A stretch of 64,000 nt of DNA from Drouetiella sp036703255. GTDB taxonomy: Bacteria; Cyanobacteriota; Cyanobacteriia; Elainellales; Elainellaceae. Location: the NCBI GenBank assembly GCA_036703255.1, contig DATNPL010000015.1, positions 12,660-76,659 of the forward strand. The letters are read 5' to 3'. Below are positions 55,076 through 64,000 of this stretch, piece after piece (position 1 is the first letter of the stretch; every line of letters starts with the position of its first letter). Both the position numbers and the translations under genes were made by a program. The notes under the pieces are model-generated. The model was not told the DNA's origin. It worked only from the letters and a program-made list of their open reading frames with translations, and searched no databases.

Positions 55076-55684
55076 ATGGCTGTCCCTCCCTTCATCTTGG
55101 CCTCCGCTTCTCCAGCACGACGGCGGCTGTTGCAGACGGCTGGCATTGTGCCGATTGTGCATCCTAGCGATTTTGACGAGTCGCAGATTCAAGTCACGGA
55201 CGCTGATGTATTGGTTAGAACTTTAGCTCAGGGAAAGGCAGGAGCCGTTGCACCACAGGTTACAGGTGCTCTCATTCTGGGCTGCGATTCGGTGCTAGCG
55301 CTAAATGGCGAAATTCATGGCAAGCCTGCAAACAAAGCCGAGGCGATCGCCCGCTGGCACAAAATGCGGGGGCAAGTCGGAGAGCTTTATACGGGACATG
55401 CGCTGATTGATCAGGTGCAGAACCGGGTGCTGGTGCGCGCTCAGATGACCCAGGTACATTTTGCTGAGGTGAGCGATCGCCAAATTGCGGCCTACATTGC
55501 AACAGGTGAGCCGATGGCCTGCGCGGGATGTTTTGCCTTAGAGGGACGGGGCGGGATGTTTGTCGAAAAAATCAACGGCTGTCATAGCAATGTCATAGGG
55601 CTAAGCCTGCCTTTGCTCCGGCAAATGTTAGCCGACTTGGGGTACGATGCCGTAGATTTTTGGGGAGCAAATACAGCTCGCTAA
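55076..55684 (+). CDS. maf: Maf-family nucleoside triphosphate pyrophosphatase
   Basis: Maf/YhdE/YceF proteins hydrolyse modified or canonical NTPs. The 202-aa product begins with the signature LASASPARRRLLQTAGI and has ILGCDSVLALNGE, KPANKAEAIA and GCFALEGRGGMFVEKINGCHSNVIGL. It is 26 bp downstream of the PsbP-like gene. Confidence 0.93.
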   Translation: MAVPPFILASASPARRRLLQTAGIVPIVHPSDFDESQIQVTDADVLVRTLAQGKAGAVAPQVTGALILGCDSVLALNGEIHGKPANKAEAIARWHKMRGQVGELYTGHALIDQVQNRVLVRAQMTQVHFAEVSDRQIAAYIATGEPMACAGCFALEGRGGMFVEKINGCHSNVIGLSLPLLRQMLADLGYDAVDFWGANTAR

Positions 55685-56008
55685 CGGATCTTCACAGCAA
55701 TAGCTTGAAGAATTTTTTGAGAAAGTGCAACTCCGCCACACGCTCTCAGAAAAGCTCTGGGCTTTAACTTTTTCAGGAGCCTAACCTTCGCCATAGCTGA
55801 GCAGCTAGACACAAACTTTACTCCCCTCACCGAGTGATCCCGTAATTCTACTGAGTAGATTCAAGCCTAAGCGTGTCCTAGATCACAGCAATTAGCTTGA
55901 CTAATTCTTTATTCTGTCTTTACGCAGTTTATTGTGTCTTTACGCAGCCATTCGGGCAGTGAGTGTTATATTGCCTTTCAGGACGAGATCTCTGACCCTG
56001 GACTTGCC

Positions 56009-57091
56009 ATGGATTCATCAGTTCCAAAACTGGACAATTTGCGCTCCTCACCCCAGCATCAGACTTATTTGAGTCAGATCTGTGGGTCAGATCGACTGTT
56101 CCGCGATCGCTACAAAATCTTTCGCACTCTAGGGCGAGGTGGCTTTGGGGTGACGTTTCTAGCCAGAGATATGGCGCTCCCCAGCAATCCCCTTTGCGTC
56201 ATTAAGCTTTTGTGCCCCAAGGTGAGCAATCCTATGGCGCTACAGCGGGCCTGTCAGCGGTTTGAGCGAGAGGCTAAGATCCTCAGCCAGCTGGGCAGCC
56301 ATGCTCAAATTCCCCGCCTGCTGGATTATTTTCAGGTAAATGGTGAATTCTACCTTGTACAGGAATACATTAAGGGGCGCACCTTAGCCCGTGAGGTTAA
56401 GATCAAAGGCTCTTTGTCAGAGCGTGAGGTTAAGCAGTTCCTCTGGGAAATCCTGCCTGTTCTGAGCTATGTGCATGAGAATAAGGTAATCCACCGAGAC
56501 ATCAAGCCCCCCAATATTATTCGCTGCCAAGATGACGGTCGCCTTGTGCTGATTGACTTTGGAGCCGTCAAAGAGCACTTCATTCGCATGGGAGAAAGCA
56601 CCCAGCGCGCCACTACGACTCACTTTGTCGGCACGCTCGGCTTTGCCCCACCTGAGCAGCTTGCCCTGCGATCGACCTTTGCTAGCGATATGTTTGCTTT
56701 AGGCGTGACCTGTCTATATTTGCTGACGGGCAAGCCCCCAATGGAGTTTGACTACAATCCGGCGACGGGCGAAGTTAACTGGCAAGACACCGTTCAGGTC
56801 AGCGATCACTTCGGCAAGCTGCTGGAGAAAATGCTGAAGGTTTCGGCTCGCGATCGCTACCAAAATGCCGAAGAAGTGTTGCGGATGCTCGATCTAGAGC
56901 CATACCTCGACTCTCTGGCAGACTGCATGAATAACGTGCCGCTAGGCGTCATTGCTGAAGAAGAAATACCTGAAGGCTACCTGTCGCCCATTATGCGAAC
57001 TGCGATCGCCATTCGTCAGTGGCGCGCCCGTCAAAAAGTGCGCGATCGCCGCAGCACAACGAAGTCAGAGGAAGTCATGGTGCCTTGGTAA
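56009..57091 (+). CDS. Serine/threonine protein kinase
   Basis: The 360-aa kinase has the glycine-rich loop LGRGGFGVTFLARD, the catalytic lysine in VIKLL, HRDIKPPNII as the catalytic loop, DFG in IDFGAVKE, and the APE-equivalent APPEQ. The upstream GTG at 55934 would add 25 residues of unlike composition. The ATG at 56009 (MDSSVPKLDN) is chosen. There is no sensor or transmembrane segment, so it is a soluble kinase. Confidence 0.85.
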   Translation: MDSSVPKLDNLRSSPQHQTYLSQICGSDRLFRDRYKIFRTLGRGGFGVTFLARDMALPSNPLCVIKLLCPKVSNPMALQRACQRFEREAKILSQLGSHAQIPRLLDYFQVNGEFYLVQEYIKGRTLAREVKIKGSLSEREVKQFLWEILPVLSYVHENKVIHRDIKPPNIIRCQDDGRLVLIDFGAVKEHFIRMGESTQRATTTHFVGTLGFAPPEQLALRSTFASDMFALGVTCLYLLTGKPPMEFDYNPATGEVNWQDTVQVSDHFGKLLEKMLKVSARDRYQNAEEVLRMLDLEPYLDSLADCMNNVPLGVIAEEEIPEGYLSPIMRTAIAIRQWRARQKVRDRRSTTKSEEVMVPW

Positions 57092-57150
57092 CGCAAGGAA
57101 GGAGTCCATGTGACTCTCACGCTCCAAGGATTGCCGATAGATCAACGTGA

Positions 57151-57194
57151 AATAACGGTTTCAAAAGAGCAGGCCGCTTTTTGAAACCGTTATT
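57151..57194 (+). terminator. Intrinsic terminator after kinase gene
   Basis: AATAACGGTTTCAAAA (57151-57166) pairs with 57179-57194. T-rich sequence follows. The position is 60 bp beyond the stop of the kinase and 35 bp from the converging methyltransferase. Confidence 0.8.
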
Positions 57195-57228
57195 GGGTTT
57201 TATTCAATTTGCGAACTCAAACTGCGCT

Positions 57229-58086
57229 CTAGCCCATCGCTAACCCATACTGGCAATCGGTCAAGTCTGCCGATTCAGAGTCATAGGGCAAAGGCTTTAC
57301 GCCTCGCGTCACCTGATGCACCCACCACACTTCTTCAGTGAGCACATCCCCAAATCCAGCTGCCCCCATCCAGGCATCAGTGCTGCCCTGAGCATAGTCT
57401 TTGATGTAAGGTTCCTCAAAGATTTCCGTCAGCCATCCCGTTTGGCGTAGGGTAGCCTGGTTGCCGTCAAAGATTAACGCTTCTCCGCCCACCTTTAGCA
57501 GCCGGAACCCTTCGCGTAGGATGCTAAGAGCCACTGCGGGAGGCGTCTCATGAAAGAGTAAGGCTGCTGTGATCAGATCAAAACTGTTGGCTGCAAAACC
57601 TGTGCTTTCAGCATTGCCCTGCAAAAATTCGATCGCCAGCCCAGCAGATTTTGCCTTGTCATCGGCCACGGCCAGCATATAGGGCGAAAAGTCGATGCCT
57701 ATCACTTCAGCCTGAGGAAATTTCTGCTTGAGCAATCGCGTCATTGAGCCTGTGCCGCAGCCTAAGTCGAGGATGCGGCGAGGGTGACATCGAATCCGAT
57801 CAAGCGCCTCCTGACGCACCCAGACCTCATTGGGCGGCAGCACATGCTGAGTTATGGGATCGTAGGACAAAGCAGCACCTAAGCTGAGATAGCCGCCTTC
57901 TACACCATGAAAATTCTGTGACTGGTAGTAATCAGGATAGGCAAAGTTAGGCTGGCGAAAGCGATCGCTGACCTGCTCCCAATCACGGCTCTTGTAATAG
58001 CGTGTCAATGCCTCGCGATCGATCAAGAAATTTTGAAAGATTGGAGCGAGGAATCGTTCAAATATCGTGTCTTTGCGAACCGCCAT
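57229..58086 (-). CDS. Class I SAM-dependent methyltransferase
   Basis: The about 285-aa protein has motif I LDLGCGTGSMTRLLKQKFP, followed by VIGIDFSPYML and a post-I motif FDLITAALLFHETPP. The ATG at 58086 (MAVRKDTIFERF) is preferred over the frame opening at 58182. The substrate is unknown. Confidence 0.8.
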   Translation of the reverse strand: MAVRKDTIFERFLAPIFQNFLIDREALTRYYKSRDWEQVSDRFRQPNFAYPDYYQSQNFHGVEGGYLSLGAALSYDPITQHVLPPNEVWVRQEALDRIRCHPRRILDLGCGTGSMTRLLKQKFPQAEVIGIDFSPYMLAVADDKAKSAGLAIEFLQGNAESTGFAANSFDLITAALLFHETPPAVALSILREGFRLLKVGGEALIFDGNQATLRQTGWLTEIFEEPYIKDYAQGSTDAWMGAAGFGDVLTEEVWWVHQVTRGVKPLPYDSESADLTDCQYGLAMG

Positions 58087-58186
58087 AGGAAAGGTGGGAT
58101 AGGAGTTAAGGACATGTAATCCGAGATTGCTAGGGCAGGTTAAGCAACAGTCTGGCCTGTTTCTTGAGTCTATCACGCCCAAAAAA

Positions 58187-58240
58187 TTAGCCTCTCAGGC
58201 AGAGGCTAATCTAGGCACTTAATAAGTGCCTAGATTAGCC
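58187..58240 (-). terminator. Overlapping hairpins between GTP cyclohydrolase and methyltransferase genes
   Basis: Arms TTAGCCTCT (58187-58195) and AGAGGCTAA (58201-58209) form one 9-bp hairpin. A second, perfect 17-bp hairpin is formed by 58204-58220 and 58224-58240. They overlap at 58204-58209, so they are mutually exclusive. Because both genes run leftward, this can terminate or attenuate. Confidence 0.7.
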
Positions 58241-58261
58241 TAAGAGAACTTATTCAAGAAC

Positions 58262-59611
58262 CTAATAATCTCGCCCTTTGAGCTGTGCCAATTCTTCTGC
58301 GGCTAGCACCTCATCTTCAGAGTAGTAGCCTGACGCTTTTTTGGCTTCAATTTCCACTTGCGCATCAGCCGGAATTAGCTCTGGTGGAATAGCAATGCGC
58401 TGCACGACCTCAATACCAGCATGGGTAATCGCATTGTATTTCATGTTGCTCATTGAGACGAGGCGATCGATCCGCGTGATGCCCAGCCAATGCAGCATGT
58501 CAGGCATTAGCTCTTGAAAGCGCATGTCTTGCACCCCAGCAACGCACTCGGTGCGGGTGAAATAAGCATCGGCGCGATCGCCTCCTTCCTGGCGCTTGCG
58601 GGCGTTGTAGACCAAAAACTTTGTCACTTCCCCTAACGCCCGTCCCTCTTTGCGGCAGTAAACAATCACTCCTGCACCGCCTTCTTGCGCCGTCTGAATA
58701 CAAACCTCAATACCGTGAACGAGATAAGGACGACAGGTGCAAATATCTGAGCCAAAGACATCAGAGCCATTGCATTCGTCATGCACGCGAACGGCTAGCG
58801 GCCGATCCGGATCAACGATCGCCTGCTCATTGCCGATGATATAGATCGTCGACCCGCCGATGGGTGGCAAAAACACATGCAGGTCAGGTCGCGTGACCAG
58901 CTCAGGGAACATCCCACCCGTCTGCTGAAACAAAACTCGACGCAGATAGGTTTCTTCAATCTGCAAGCGTTTGGCAATGCCAGGGAGATACCAAACGGGA
59001 TCGATCGCGGCCTTAGTGACTAACAAGTTGCCGTCCGACTTGAGTAACTTACCGTCTACCTCAATCCTACCTTGGGCGATCGCATCCTTTAGCTCTGGAA
59101 TGTTGATATGGGCTTTGGTAATGGCGATCGTTGGTAGGATGTCATAACCCTCAGATTCGTATCCTGTAAAAACATTCCCAGCGAACGCGCCAAACGGATC
59201 GAGCGAGACAATTTTGTCAGGATCGCTCCAGCTTGGGTATGGCCCAATTTGTACGGGGGGGGAAGTGTTGGTGAGATCAGCCTTATGGGTAGGATCTAGA
59301 TCTCCACTCGCCACTGCCAAAGCCCGATAAACCCCATACGATCCGGCATGGGTGCCAATTACATTGCGATGTTGCGGATTGCGGATTGAACCAATGATGG
59401 GGCCGCGATCGCTCGGACTTTCTGCCCCCCAGTGGATGGGAATCACCTTGCCATTCCCGCGATGCTGATGGGAGGTGAGAATGATGTGCTTAGGCTTAGC
59501 GGTCTTGCTGCCTTGAGTGGCAGCGACTGGAATAGCGCTATCTTGAGTCAACCCATTTGGGGTCAAGCTATCTTGAATCAAGCTGTCTTGGATCAAATTA
59601 TCTTCAGTCAT
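58262..59611 (-). CDS. GTP cyclohydrolase II-like protein
   Basis: The 449-aa protein carries a GTP cyclohydrolase II domain with its zinc cysteines in ECNGSDVFGSDICTCRPYL, and the active-site region KEGRALGEVTKFLVYN. The sequence and long N-terminal half are closer to the URC1-type group than to bacterial RibA, so flavin synthesis and uracil catabolism are both possible. The first 20 residues are repeats of LIQDS-like units encoded by 15-nt tandem repeats. The start could be later. Confidence 0.75.
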   Translation of the reverse strand: MTEDNLIQDSLIQDSLTPNGLTQDSAIPVAATQGSKTAKPKHIILTSHQHRGNGKVIPIHWGAESPSDRGPIIGSIRNPQHRNVIGTHAGSYGVYRALAVASGDLDPTHKADLTNTSPPVQIGPYPSWSDPDKIVSLDPFGAFAGNVFTGYESEGYDILPTIAITKAHINIPELKDAIAQGRIEVDGKLLKSDGNLLVTKAAIDPVWYLPGIAKRLQIEETYLRRVLFQQTGGMFPELVTRPDLHVFLPPIGGSTIYIIGNEQAIVDPDRPLAVRVHDECNGSDVFGSDICTCRPYLVHGIEVCIQTAQEGGAGVIVYCRKEGRALGEVTKFLVYNARKRQEGGDRADAYFTRTECVAGVQDMRFQELMPDMLHWLGITRIDRLVSMSNMKYNAITHAGIEVVQRIAIPPELIPADAQVEIEAKKASGYYSEDEVLAAEELAQLKGRDY

Positions 59612-59922
59612 AGTTCGGCAGTTGCACCCTGTAGATCCGTAGGACTATCGATCTGGGCAAGCGACTTATCTGGGCAAGTGACTGTAGGTTTAACGTCATT
59701 GCACAATCTGAGGATGAATGCATGACGGTCACATCTCCCGTAGAAAAAATCACCTATGAAAAATAGGACAATGCTATACCTTTACAAAATATTTTGAGAT
59801 TCGACAACACCCGCTTTTACTTCTTAGTCTAAGCTTCTTTACTTAAGAAAGTTTGTCAAAAAGTTGACTTTAAAAGCGAGATAGCCTGACTGGAATTCAG
59901 TTAATCCAGTCAGGTGCCTCAA
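59612..59922. other. Intergenic region with a 10-bp hairpin
   Basis: CCTGACTGGA (59885-59894) pairs with TCCAGTCAGG (59905-59914) next to the stop of the patatin-like gene, a likely terminator. The rest shows no gene. Confidence 0.55.
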
Positions 59923-62900
59923 CTACCTTTTTGTCAACAATCTCCAGATGTAGAAAATTAGCCCTAGCGCCGGAATAGAGAGCAAAATCACCATGAGCCA
60001 AAAAGGAATTTTGCTGATGAGGATGACGGTGACAGCGGCGATCGCCACCAGAAAGATCAGCTCCAAGATTGCAGCCAGAGAGCCTGCCCTGAGCCGAGAT
60101 TTTGAATTTCTGGAGCGGACAGCCCAGTAAAACAAATTGAGTGATGCATTAAAAATCTTATAGGCGACAGTCGGGCGTACCCGAGGCCCTATCGAAGAAG
60201 TCACCAAAACATTCCGCAAAATCATGCCGACCTGAGCCGCCAAATTTTGTAAAATCAGCGGAGGAATGCCATCCGCCAGATTTTCAGAACCGACGCGATA
60301 TTTGTTGCGAAAATAGGCATCCACATCCCCGTCTTGCAATAAGGATTGAGTTGAAGTCCGAGCCAGTTCTGTTGCCACAAAGGGAGTAATGGCGCGATCG
60401 AAATATCCGCCCACAGGTTGATAGGTAGGTCTGACCTGATCAACGATTTTTCTAATCTGCTGCTCAATTGTGCTGAGTGCGGCTTTATAGTCCTCACTTG
60501 CGGTTGAATAAGATAGCTCATGGGAAGTTGCCAGCAAGAGCTGATTAAAAAACCTGTAGAAATCATCAACCGCTGGCGTTTTTGTTTGAATAATAGGCAG
60601 TAGGTAATCGGAAAGCTTACGGCGATCGCTTTGACTCGAATGACGGAAGGCCGTATGCATTAAATCTGGCAAAGATTGCTCCCCGTTATCGCCTTGAACG
60701 ACCTCTTGACGACCAGGCTGATCTGCTGGATTTTGTGTTGCGATAGATAGCAGACCTAGAGAGCTAGCCACACCCGATAATAATTTTGGATCAACCACAG
60801 TCTTCATTAAATGGTCGAGTTGCTTAACCGCCTTAAGCTCATCACCCTCCAAATGCTTAACTGAAACAGGTTTATAGTGAAACTGAGTTGAAACTTTACT
60901 CGTCTCTTTCGTGGGTTGAATCTGCTGCTGATTCCATTCCAGCTGTTCGTCGATCGCATCTTCTAAGACATAACCTAATTCAGATTGAACGATCGCCCGA
61001 TGCTCTGCGGTTATCATCATCTCTTGCAATTCTGGAATCAGTTTTTCAGCAAATTCCTGAAGTTCAAGTGTCTGTTTCCGAGTCAGTTCTTGATCCACTA
61101 CTTCCTGATCTGTCAGTCCCTTACTCAAATCACATAGCTCTAGTAGAGATTGCAGCATTGTCTGTTTCTGAGCTGCTGTTGCCCGAGGCAAAGTCTCCTG
61201 AATCAGCGCTGTTAAATAGCTTTCGGGCGTAGCGTTTAGAGATGGATCTTGTTGGTTCAAAGATTCAACCTGGCGCTGCAAGAATCCTGGAAAAGCCAGG
61301 AGTGCCTTTGGGGTTAGCAGAGCATCTATAATTCGATTCACGCCATCCAAACGTCCCCACAGAATATCGTTAGAGCGCCAGGACTTTTTAAAGAATCCGC
61401 CAAAGGCACGAAACTGATCGCCCGCCAATTTCTCCATCAGCCCTTTATCTTTTCCAAAACCCTTTTGAGCATCTTCAGGGCTAATTCGGATAATTGCAAT
61501 TTGCTCTTTTGCCTGAATATCGGATAGATATTCAAACGAGTAAACGGCTTGATCAATATCTCGAAATCGTTTAAACAAAACGGATAAATCGGACGAATTT
61601 TCTTCTTTGAAAGTTACATCAGCAGCCTCGATTAACCGCTCTGAGGCTTGCTCAATCCTCCTCAAAAAACTACGGTACTCATCGTTATCGTTTTCGCTAT
61701 TTTTGTTGAATACATAGCGATCGTTCTTCCAGAAATATCTAGAGGCATCGCTGTTTGAATCGTCACCCAGGCGATCGCCTGTTTCAAGCAGCTTGCCCAA
61801 GCGCTCTGCTTTTTCAAGCAGCTTAGCAAGAATGCCTGCACGCTCAAAATTACCGCATTGGGAAGGATCAAAGGTGTCAAAAAAGTGGGGGGCGATCGCT
61901 TTTACATCTTGATCTGCAATAGGTTTATTTACAACAGGCTTAGATGGGGGCAACCCATCTCCATCTAGATTATTGTCTAGAAAAAAGCGATGCATTTTGA
62001 GTAGAAAATCATAAATCTGCCGCTGATTTTCTTCCTGTCTCTCTCTTGGCAGCGTCAGATCGCGCTCAATTAAACTATAGAAGACTTGACTTATAGGCTT
62101 CATCTGGAGCAATCGATCTAATCCTGCCTGGATGGTTTCCAAAAGCTGAATTTGTAGTCCTAAATTCCCCGCCAGATTTGCCAATTTCTGATGTTCTTGA
62201 TTCTCTTGCGATTGACCCATCAATTCACAGATTTTCTCCAATAGGAAAAAGTGCTTTCTCAGGGCATAATCAATGTCTAAATTACGAATCTCATCAGATA
62301 ATTTATTGAGAAACACCTCTCGCGCATTCCGATCTTCTTTGTCAGAAACATATTGAGTCATCAGCTCTGCTGTTCTCACCAAGAGTTTAGGCTTGTCCCG
62401 ATCGCGGGTAGTCTGATCCTCAAAATCAACAGAATCAATTCTCAAAACGAGAGGTAAAATTCGATCGCGCAGTCCCACCAATCGACATCTTAAATAAACC
62501 TTTTTCGAGTTTTCATCAGCGTTGTCAACTTGCTTCTTTTCTTCCACAGCGTGTTGTGCGGTCGCTCTCAAAAACTTATAGCGCCGGACTTTTTCGTTGC
62601 GATCGCTGATTTCCTTTAAATCATTGGCAATGCTTTCATAACGAGGCATTCCTACTAAAGAATCTGTAGCAGCCTGCAAAATGCTAGGTCGCTTCATATT
62701 GCGAAACTTAGGGCTATTCAAAAATCGATCCGGACTGGGATCAATGTAGAACATCTTGCGCGCTGCCGGACGATAGGCGGTGCGGCGATAAATTTCGTTG
62801 ATGGTGTAGCTAAAAGGGCGGTTGTCCAACACGCCTCCATCCACAAAATGAAGCTGATATCCTTTTGGCGGCGGCGTTGCAGGCAGCTCACGGTTTTCGA

Positions 62901-63720
62901 GCTGTCCCCAAGAGATCAGATGGCGATCGATCGCATCTTCACTCTTAAGTTGAACACTCACAACAGGAAAAGCGACAGGGAAACAAGAAGTGATTCGACA
63001 AAGTTTTGCTAGAGCCTTCTGCGGAATCTGATCTCTTGCAGGTTGAAAGTCATGTTTGCGACCCTCTCGATATTTCAAATGAAAAACCGTGCGATGCTCT
63101 TTAACTTCAATCAGGCTTCCTGTATTATCAAAGGCTTTATAGACTTTGCCTAATAAGTCAGTGCCCGTAATAAATAGATCGAGTTCACTACTGGGTGAAA
63201 ACCATTCGCCCACAACAGGATCAGCGCTGTTATTCCAGACAGTTTGAAAAGCATTCGTTAACTGGCTTTGATAATAGTTGTCGCCATCTAGAATAGAATC
63301 TACCGCTTTTCCTGAGGGAAACGCTTGAGTCGAGCTAGGAGGTTCATCTGGCTCTCGGAGCAATTGACTAATGTTGCCACTTTCGCGCCACACATCAGCA
63401 AAGTCTTTGAAATCAAAAACTTTACCTTTCTCTTCGCCTTTGCCTTCAGTGCTATTGGTCAGGGCATAGCTTAGCAAGACGCCATTGATGCCTCCAGCCG
63501 ACGTGCCTGAGAGAACATCTACAATAATGTCTGAATCGGTTAGCGCTTTTAGCAGCTTATAGATACCTCTACCGCGTACCGCGTTATAAAATTCGCGGCA
63601 AACTCCGTTCATGTACACAGCTAACGAAACACCGCCATATACAACTAGGCCCAGGCGAAACTCCTGACGAAAAGGGATATGGCTGGTCGTTAACCCGGAT
63701 TTTGAGGTTGATTCAGACAT
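59923..63720 (-). CDS. Large patatin-like lipid acyl hydrolase (DUF3376-type)
   Basis: The 1265-aa protein has an N-terminal patatin domain: LGLVVYGGVSLAVYMNG as the oxyanion loop, GTSAGG (nucleophile serine in DVLSGTSAGGING) and the Asp motif VDGGVLDNRPF. A long alpha-helical region of about 800 residues follows, then two transmembrane helices at the end (AILELIFLVAIAAV, LMVILLSIPALGLIF). This architecture matches the TIGR03607/DUF3376 group. Phospholipase activity is inferred from the catalytic dyad; the physiological role is unknown. Confidence 0.8.
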   Translation of the reverse strand: MSESTSKSGLTTSHIPFRQEFRLGLVVYGGVSLAVYMNGVCREFYNAVRGRGIYKLLKALTDSDIIVDVLSGTSAGGINGVLLSYALTNSTEGKGEEKGKVFDFKDFADVWRESGNISQLLREPDEPPSSTQAFPSGKAVDSILDGDNYYQSQLTNAFQTVWNNSADPVVGEWFSPSSELDLFITGTDLLGKVYKAFDNTGSLIEVKEHRTVFHLKYREGRKHDFQPARDQIPQKALAKLCRITSCFPVAFPVVSVQLKSEDAIDRHLISWGQLENRELPATPPPKGYQLHFVDGGVLDNRPFSYTINEIYRRTAYRPAARKMFYIDPSPDRFLNSPKFRNMKRPSILQAATDSLVGMPRYESIANDLKEISDRNEKVRRYKFLRATAQHAVEEKKQVDNADENSKKVYLRCRLVGLRDRILPLVLRIDSVDFEDQTTRDRDKPKLLVRTAELMTQYVSDKEDRNAREVFLNKLSDEIRNLDIDYALRKHFFLLEKICELMGQSQENQEHQKLANLAGNLGLQIQLLETIQAGLDRLLQMKPISQVFYSLIERDLTLPRERQEENQRQIYDFLLKMHRFFLDNNLDGDGLPPSKPVVNKPIADQDVKAIAPHFFDTFDPSQCGNFERAGILAKLLEKAERLGKLLETGDRLGDDSNSDASRYFWKNDRYVFNKNSENDNDEYRSFLRRIEQASERLIEAADVTFKEENSSDLSVLFKRFRDIDQAVYSFEYLSDIQAKEQIAIIRISPEDAQKGFGKDKGLMEKLAGDQFRAFGGFFKKSWRSNDILWGRLDGVNRIIDALLTPKALLAFPGFLQRQVESLNQQDPSLNATPESYLTALIQETLPRATAAQKQTMLQSLLELCDLSKGLTDQEVVDQELTRKQTLELQEFAEKLIPELQEMMITAEHRAIVQSELGYVLEDAIDEQLEWNQQQIQPTKETSKVSTQFHYKPVSVKHLEGDELKAVKQLDHLMKTVVDPKLLSGVASSLGLLSIATQNPADQPGRQEVVQGDNGEQSLPDLMHTAFRHSSQSDRRKLSDYLLPIIQTKTPAVDDFYRFFNQLLLATSHELSYSTASEDYKAALSTIEQQIRKIVDQVRPTYQPVGGYFDRAITPFVATELARTSTQSLLQDGDVDAYFRNKYRVGSENLADGIPPLILQNLAAQVGMILRNVLVTSSIGPRVRPTVAYKIFNASLNLFYWAVRSRNSKSRLRAGSLAAILELIFLVAIAAVTVILISKIPFWLMVILLSIPALGLIFYIWRLLTKR

Positions 63721-63818
63721 GAAGTAAGCCCTCAGTGACTTGATAGTTTGGTGCAGCGTCTATGCTCTTATTACCATGTCAAGCGGTTAGCGGCACAAAA
63801 ATCCCCTAGCAATCTCTA

Positions 63819-64000
63819 GGGCGTGTCATCAATTAGTATAGAGTGGAGATAGCAAGACTAGAGAAGAAGCCAGTAGAGCAGGAATGATGACCCGACGCTA
63901 TGCGCTGCGAGATGACCAGTGGGAGCGGATCAAAGACTTACTACCCGGACGTGAGGGCACAGTCGGTGTGACAGCCAAAGACAATCGGTTGTTTGTCGAA
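63819..64000 (+). mobile_element. IS5-type insertion sequence, left part (cut by window end)
   Basis: The region starts near GGGCGTGTCATCAATTAG, a likely terminal repeat, and carries a transposase start. The remainder is outside the window, so completeness is unknown. Confidence 0.6.
63884..64000 (+). CDS. IS5-family transposase N-terminus (partial)
   Basis: The 39 visible residues read MMTRRYALRDDQWERIKDLL and continue as PGREGTVGVTAKDNRLFVE, the standard N-terminus of IS5/ISL2-type transposases (DUF4096). The catalytic part lies beyond the window. Confidence 0.85.
   Translation, partial: MMTRRYALRDDQWERIKDLLPGREGTVGVTAKDNRLFVE

Noticed and set aside
55934..56008. A GTG start for the protein kinase
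   Set aside because: The added 25 residues do not resemble kinase N-termini, and the ATG at 56009 lies before the first conserved region.

Overview
The window is chromosomal DNA of a cyanobacterium, probably a filamentous Leptolyngbya/Oscillatoria-type organism. The evidence is the density of GCGATCGC (HIP1-type) sites, the photosynthesis genes (chlP, BtpA family, a PsbP/CyanoP-like lipoprotein), a VKOR-thioredoxin fusion, a YvcK/CofD protein and several families typical of cyanobacteria. Species cannot be fixed from the sequence alone.

Left flank (1-32209): ordinary housekeeping DNA. It holds a pentapeptide-repeat protein cut by the window edge, a DUF4347/beta-helix/RTX protein, a small MITE-like repeat, yvcK, purE, a kinase-fusion protein, rplY, purA, a HAS-barrel protein, a two-frame gene with a textbook -1 frameshift signal (12143-12856), aroE, a VKOR fusion, btpA, rimO, a DEAD-box helicase, EVE and CorC/HlyC proteins, a tRNA with anticodon CAT, an FHA protein, yidD, a lone sugar ABC permease, a cpdA-like phosphodiesterase, nagA, chlP, nurA and a small double-glycine leader peptide.

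Centre (32215-52825): a complete 20.6-kb type V-K CRISPR-associated transposon (CAST). It has matching terminal inverted repeats, a 5-bp target duplication (CTATG), four TnsB-type sites at each end, tnsB-tnsC-tniQ, cas12k, a tracrRNA, a short CRISPR array, and a delocalised homing spacer behind a degenerate repeat. The 17-nt homing spacer matches perfectly the tRNA-Val(UAC) gene that abuts the right end, with a GTN-type PAM (GGTA) and about 55 bp from PAM to element end. This is a directly readable record of RNA-guided homing. The cargo is rich in defence-like genes: an XRE/zinc-ribbon regulator, a tyrosine recombinase, a HATPase/STAS-like/PIN three-gene cassette, a type I restriction-modification operon with an AlbA/Schlafen-type accessory protein, a small ribbon-helix-helix protein, and a four-gene operon of unknown function containing a PD-(D/E)xK-type protein.

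Right flank (52829-64000): the tRNA-Val target, a DUF2227-like protein, mazG, a CyanoP-like lipoprotein, maf, a Ser/Thr kinase, a methyltransferase, a GTP cyclohydrolase II-like protein, a 1265-aa patatin-like protein, and the beginning of an IS5-type insertion sequence cut by the window end.

The points most worth following are the CAST homing evidence, the better pairing of the homing repeat than the array repeats with the tracrRNA, a TnsB-like site in the tnsB promoter, the Walker B substitution in TnsC, the uncharacterised cargo cassettes, and the predicted programmed frameshift at 12443.
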